DNA of 6,180 nucleotides from contig CAUZJO010000196.1 of assembly GCA_963580245.1 (NCBI GenBank), positions 1-6,180 on the forward strand, given 5' to 3'. The translations under genes and the position numbers were made by a program. The DNA is from CAUZJO01 sp963580245. GTDB taxonomy: Bacteria; Sumerlaeota; Sumerlaeia; MVZB01. The notes beneath the pieces were generated by a model. That model was given only the letters and a program-made list of their open reading frames with translations, was not told where the DNA came from and did no database searches. Position 1 is the first letter of the stretch; every line of letters starts with the position of its first letter. Positions 6,117 through 6,180 of the stretch are shown one piece after another.

Positions 6117-6144
6117 TGTATAGTTTTGCAAGAAAAGCGGTCAG
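6117..6144 (-). promoter_or_regulatory. Weak candidate promoter of the beta-helix gene
   Basis: On the minus strand CTGACC (6139-6144) and TATACA (6117-6122) stand 16 nt apart, each matching the sigma70 consensus at four of six bases. Transcription would start about 100 nt before GTG 6010. The rest of 6011-6180 shows no ORF or hairpin that I can support. Confidence 0.2.
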
Positions 6145-6180
6145 TCGCCGCCGAAACCTTGCCAAAGTTGGCGCCATGAA

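Overview
The window is GC-rich bacterial chromosome, probably from an uncultured lineage of the Sumerlaeota (BRC1) / Hydrogenedentota type. That placement is an inference from memory of family style, not a search result. It rests on type-IV-pilin-like proteins whose N-terminus continues as 'AVPNFLEAQTR', on a C-terminal pattern of the kind YxPTNGxxSxGDI, and on secreted proteins with Pro-Thr linkers. Seven genes can be supported, six on the plus strand and one on the minus strand.

Layout. 1-374: 3' end of a secreted protein with a jelly-roll-like domain, a Pro-Thr linker and a very short tail. 371-467: a good sigma70-type promoter overlapping that gene's stop codon, followed by a perfect 10-bp hairpin at the predicted 5' end of the next transcript. 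468-1166 and 1303-1990: two tandem, roughly 78-80 % identical prepilin-like genes, each ending in the same type of terminator hairpin; the duplication includes 65 nt of non-coding 3' flank. About 1993-2198: an intergenic stretch with no convincing element. 2199-3238: frr (ribosome recycling factor) and a two-CBS-domain protein, closely spaced and probably co-transcribed. 3296-3673: a small membrane-anchored protein that looks like a pilin-type pseudopilin without the prepilin leader. 3798-4967: a GT4 glycosyltransferase. 5013-6010, minus strand, convergent with the glycosyltransferase: a secreted beta-helix (pectin-lyase-like) protein whose last quarter lies in another reading frame, so it carries a 1-nt frameshift or assembly error. 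6011-6180: its upstream region.

Taken together this is a mix of cell-surface functions (pilin-like proteins, two secreted Pro-Thr proteins, a sugar transferase) around a housekeeping translation gene. The sequence does not show a single dedicated pathway. I see no CRISPR array, tRNA, rRNA, insertion sequence or phage gene. The points most worth following are the tandem pilin duplication with its conserved 3' hairpin, the leaderless pilin relative, the frameshifted beta-helix gene, and the similar short aromatic C-termini of the two secreted proteins.
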